From NCBI GenBank assembly GCA_022572185.1, contig JACZWL010000006.1, forward strand, positions 1 through 64,000: a stretch of DNA of 64,000 nt, given 5' to 3'. The translations under genes and the position numbers were made by a program. The notes under the pieces were generated by a model that ran no database searches, had not been told where the DNA came from, and saw only the letters and a list, made by a program, of their open reading frames with translations. This document shows positions 62,947 through 64,000 of the stretch, in pieces. The number at the start of each line of letters is the position of its first letter. The first letter of the stretch is position 1. The DNA is from Pseudomonadota bacterium. Lineage in GTDB: Bacteria > Pseudomonadota > Gammaproteobacteria > Steroidobacterales > Woeseiaceae.

Positions 62947-63810
62947 ATGACAAAAGCAGAGCGACAATACCCCGTTGCAGGCGCCGGGCTGGGCTTGAGG
63001 CGTGGCCTCATTGACAAGTTGCTGGCGGATCCGCCTGACGACATCGACTTCATGGAAGTGGCGCCAGAGAACTGGATCAACGTAGGCGGCAAGCTGGGCG
63101 AGAAATTCCGCTTCTTCACGGAACGCTATCCTGTTCTCATTCATGGCCTGTCCTTGAGCATTGGCTCCCCCGCTCCCCTCAATGAATCGCTGCTCCGTGA
63201 CATCAAGGCGTTCATGGGCGCACACGATATCCCCTTTTATTCGGAACACCTGAGCTATTGCAGCGACGATGGTCAGTTATACGACCTGATGCCGATACCG
63301 TTTACAGACGATGCCGTTCGCTATGTTGCCGACAGAATACGCCGCGCCCAGGACATTCTCGAGACACGCATGGCCATCGAAAACGTATCGTACTACGCCC
63401 CGAGTGATACATCTCTGAGTGAAATTGACTTTATCACGGCCGTACTGGAAGAGGCTGACTGCGACCTGCTGCTGGACATCAACAATATTGTCGTCAACAG
63501 CATCAACCACAAGTACGACGCAAAAGAGTTCATGCTGGCGATGCCGAAGGAAAGGCTCAGCTACTTTCACCTGGCCGGTCATTACGTGGAAGCCGAAGAC
63601 CTGCGCATAGATACGCACGGCCAGGCAGTTTGCGACGCGGCCTGGCAATTGCTGGCCGACGCGTATGAACATTTCGGCCCGGTACCGACCCTGCTCGAGA
63701 GGGATTTCAACTTTCCACCCATTGAAGATTTGCTGACCGAAGTGCGGCGAATCAAGGCAATGCAGGAAGAGACCGCGGCTGCCCCGCTTGCGGAGTCGGC
63801 CGGTGGCTGA
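62947..63810 (+). CDS. MNIO-family (DUF692) multinuclear iron oxygenase-like enzyme
   Basis: 287 residues. TIM-barrel with the MNIO metal ligands in HGLSLSIGS, YSEHLSYCS, AIENVSYY, LLLDINNIVVN, YFHLAGH, DTHGQ and LLERDFN. Known members (MbnB, BufB-type) modify Cys residues in precursor peptides to oxazolone/thiooxazole-type metal ligands, acting with a DUF2063-type partner. The partner starts at 63803 here. No short precursor ORF with a signal and repeated Cys lies in the 90 bp upstream; it may be past the window end. Confidence 0.85.
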   Translation: MTKAERQYPVAGAGLGLRRGLIDKLLADPPDDIDFMEVAPENWINVGGKLGEKFRFFTERYPVLIHGLSLSIGSPAPLNESLLRDIKAFMGAHDIPFYSEHLSYCSDDGQLYDLMPIPFTDDAVRYVADRIRRAQDILETRMAIENVSYYAPSDTSLSEIDFITAVLEEADCDLLLDINNIVVNSINHKYDAKEFMLAMPKERLSYFHLAGHYVEAEDLRIDTHGQAVCDAAWQLLADAYEHFGPVPTLLERDFNFPPIEDLLTEVRRIKAMQEETAAAPLAESAGG

Positions 63811-64000
63811 TCTGCCCGAATTTCAGCGCAAGCAATACGAGTTCGCGGCTCATATTCGCGACCCCGAGAAAAACGCTGCGCCCCCCGGCATCGAAGACCG
63901 GCGCATGGCGATCTATCGGGATCTGTTCTTCAACAATCTTCAGAATCTTCTTGGCAGCACTTTCCCGGTGCTGAAGAAACTCAGCGGGAAGGAGCGTTGG
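63803..64000 (+). CDS. DUF2063 partner protein, 3' end beyond the window
   Basis: 66 residues visible from a GTG overlapping the end of the MNIO gene. ADLPEFQRKQYEFAAHIRDP and RRMAIYRDLFFNNLQNLLGSTFPVLKKL are the HvfC/BufC/MbnC N-terminal domain that presents the precursor peptide to the MNIO enzyme. Frame open to position 64000. Confidence 0.85.
   Translation, partial: MADLPEFQRKQYEFAAHIRDPEKNAAPPGIEDRRMAIYRDLFFNNLQNLLGSTFPVLKKLSGKERW

Overview
The window is a 64 kb chromosomal segment of a Gram-negative bacterium, almost certainly a gammaproteobacterium. The evidence is the set of conserved neighbourhoods: lptF-lptG divergent from pepA-holC-valS, rnfABCDGE followed by nth, purM-purN with hda/DUF2066 nearby, and a tandem pilT pair. 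Lineage below class is not decided by the sequence; a marine, free-living, oligotrophic-type gammaproteobacterium is only an inference. Genes are dense, in short operons with many ATGA stop/start overlaps. No rRNA, tRNA, CRISPR array, prophage or plasmid functions were seen. The window begins inside an insertion sequence (3'-truncated IS5-type transposase) and ends inside a DUF2063 gene.

Layout. 1-1.3 kb: IS5-type element. 1.4-6.3 kb (minus): four-gene efflux operon (AI-2E permease, NodT-type outer membrane factor, HlyD adaptor, DUF2955 membrane protein). 6.6-13.6 kb: envelope and signalling genes, namely a two-barrel MipA-fusion outer membrane protein, an unknown exported protein, and a beta-barrel/cupredoxin pair divergent from a Cache-HAMP-GGDEF-EAL protein. 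13.7-17.5 kb: a MAPEG gene broken by an amber codon, TMEM220-like, NTP-transporter-like, aldo/keto reductase and RDD proteins. 17.5-24.9 kb: lptG/lptF, pepA, holC, a small acidic gene, valS. 25-29 kb: MoxR/DUF58/transglutaminase operon. 29-31.5 kb: two SleB-type cell wall hydrolases, each preceded by a copy of one duplicated ~135 bp upstream region; the second carries a type IV prepilin leader. Then an RraB-like protein and a 51-residue Cys-rich protein. 31.7-37 kb (minus): UMF1-type MFS, prfC, rimI, family 4 uracil-DNA glycosylase, a pssA remnant and a Psd homologue lacking its self-cleavage residues. 37-41 kb: proS, lytic transglycosylase, acylphosphatase, DUF4398 lipoprotein, arsC, wrbA. 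41.4-49.4 kb: hda, AI-2E permease, CDP-alcohol phosphatidyltransferase, DUF2066, purM, purN, DUF3108, dcd, mrp. 49.8-56.7 kb: HEAT-repeat Ser/Thr kinase with two PilT-type ATPases, then metG. 56.8-62.9 kb: rnfABCDGE, nth, DUF1841. 62.9-64 kb: MNIO (DUF692) enzyme and its DUF2063 partner.

The most unusual structure is a pair of 282 bp, ~97% identical, inverted-repeat elements without coding capacity (MITEs) at 41118-41399 and 48051-48332, each flanked by TA. Their ends start with G, so insertion at a TA that begins a stop codon restores TAG, and they end in GGAG, which can serve as a Shine-Dalgarno sequence. In the mrp-dcd copy the pre-insertion sequence can be reconstructed: stop codon, GGAG and spacing to the dcd start are all preserved. 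In the hda copy the element has changed the C-terminus of Hda. A smaller palindrome of the same plan sits on the metG stop codon. Other points worth attention are the pilin-leader hydrolase, the kinase/dual-PilT module, the cupredoxin/c-di-GMP module, and the adjacent decay of pssA and psd-like genes.
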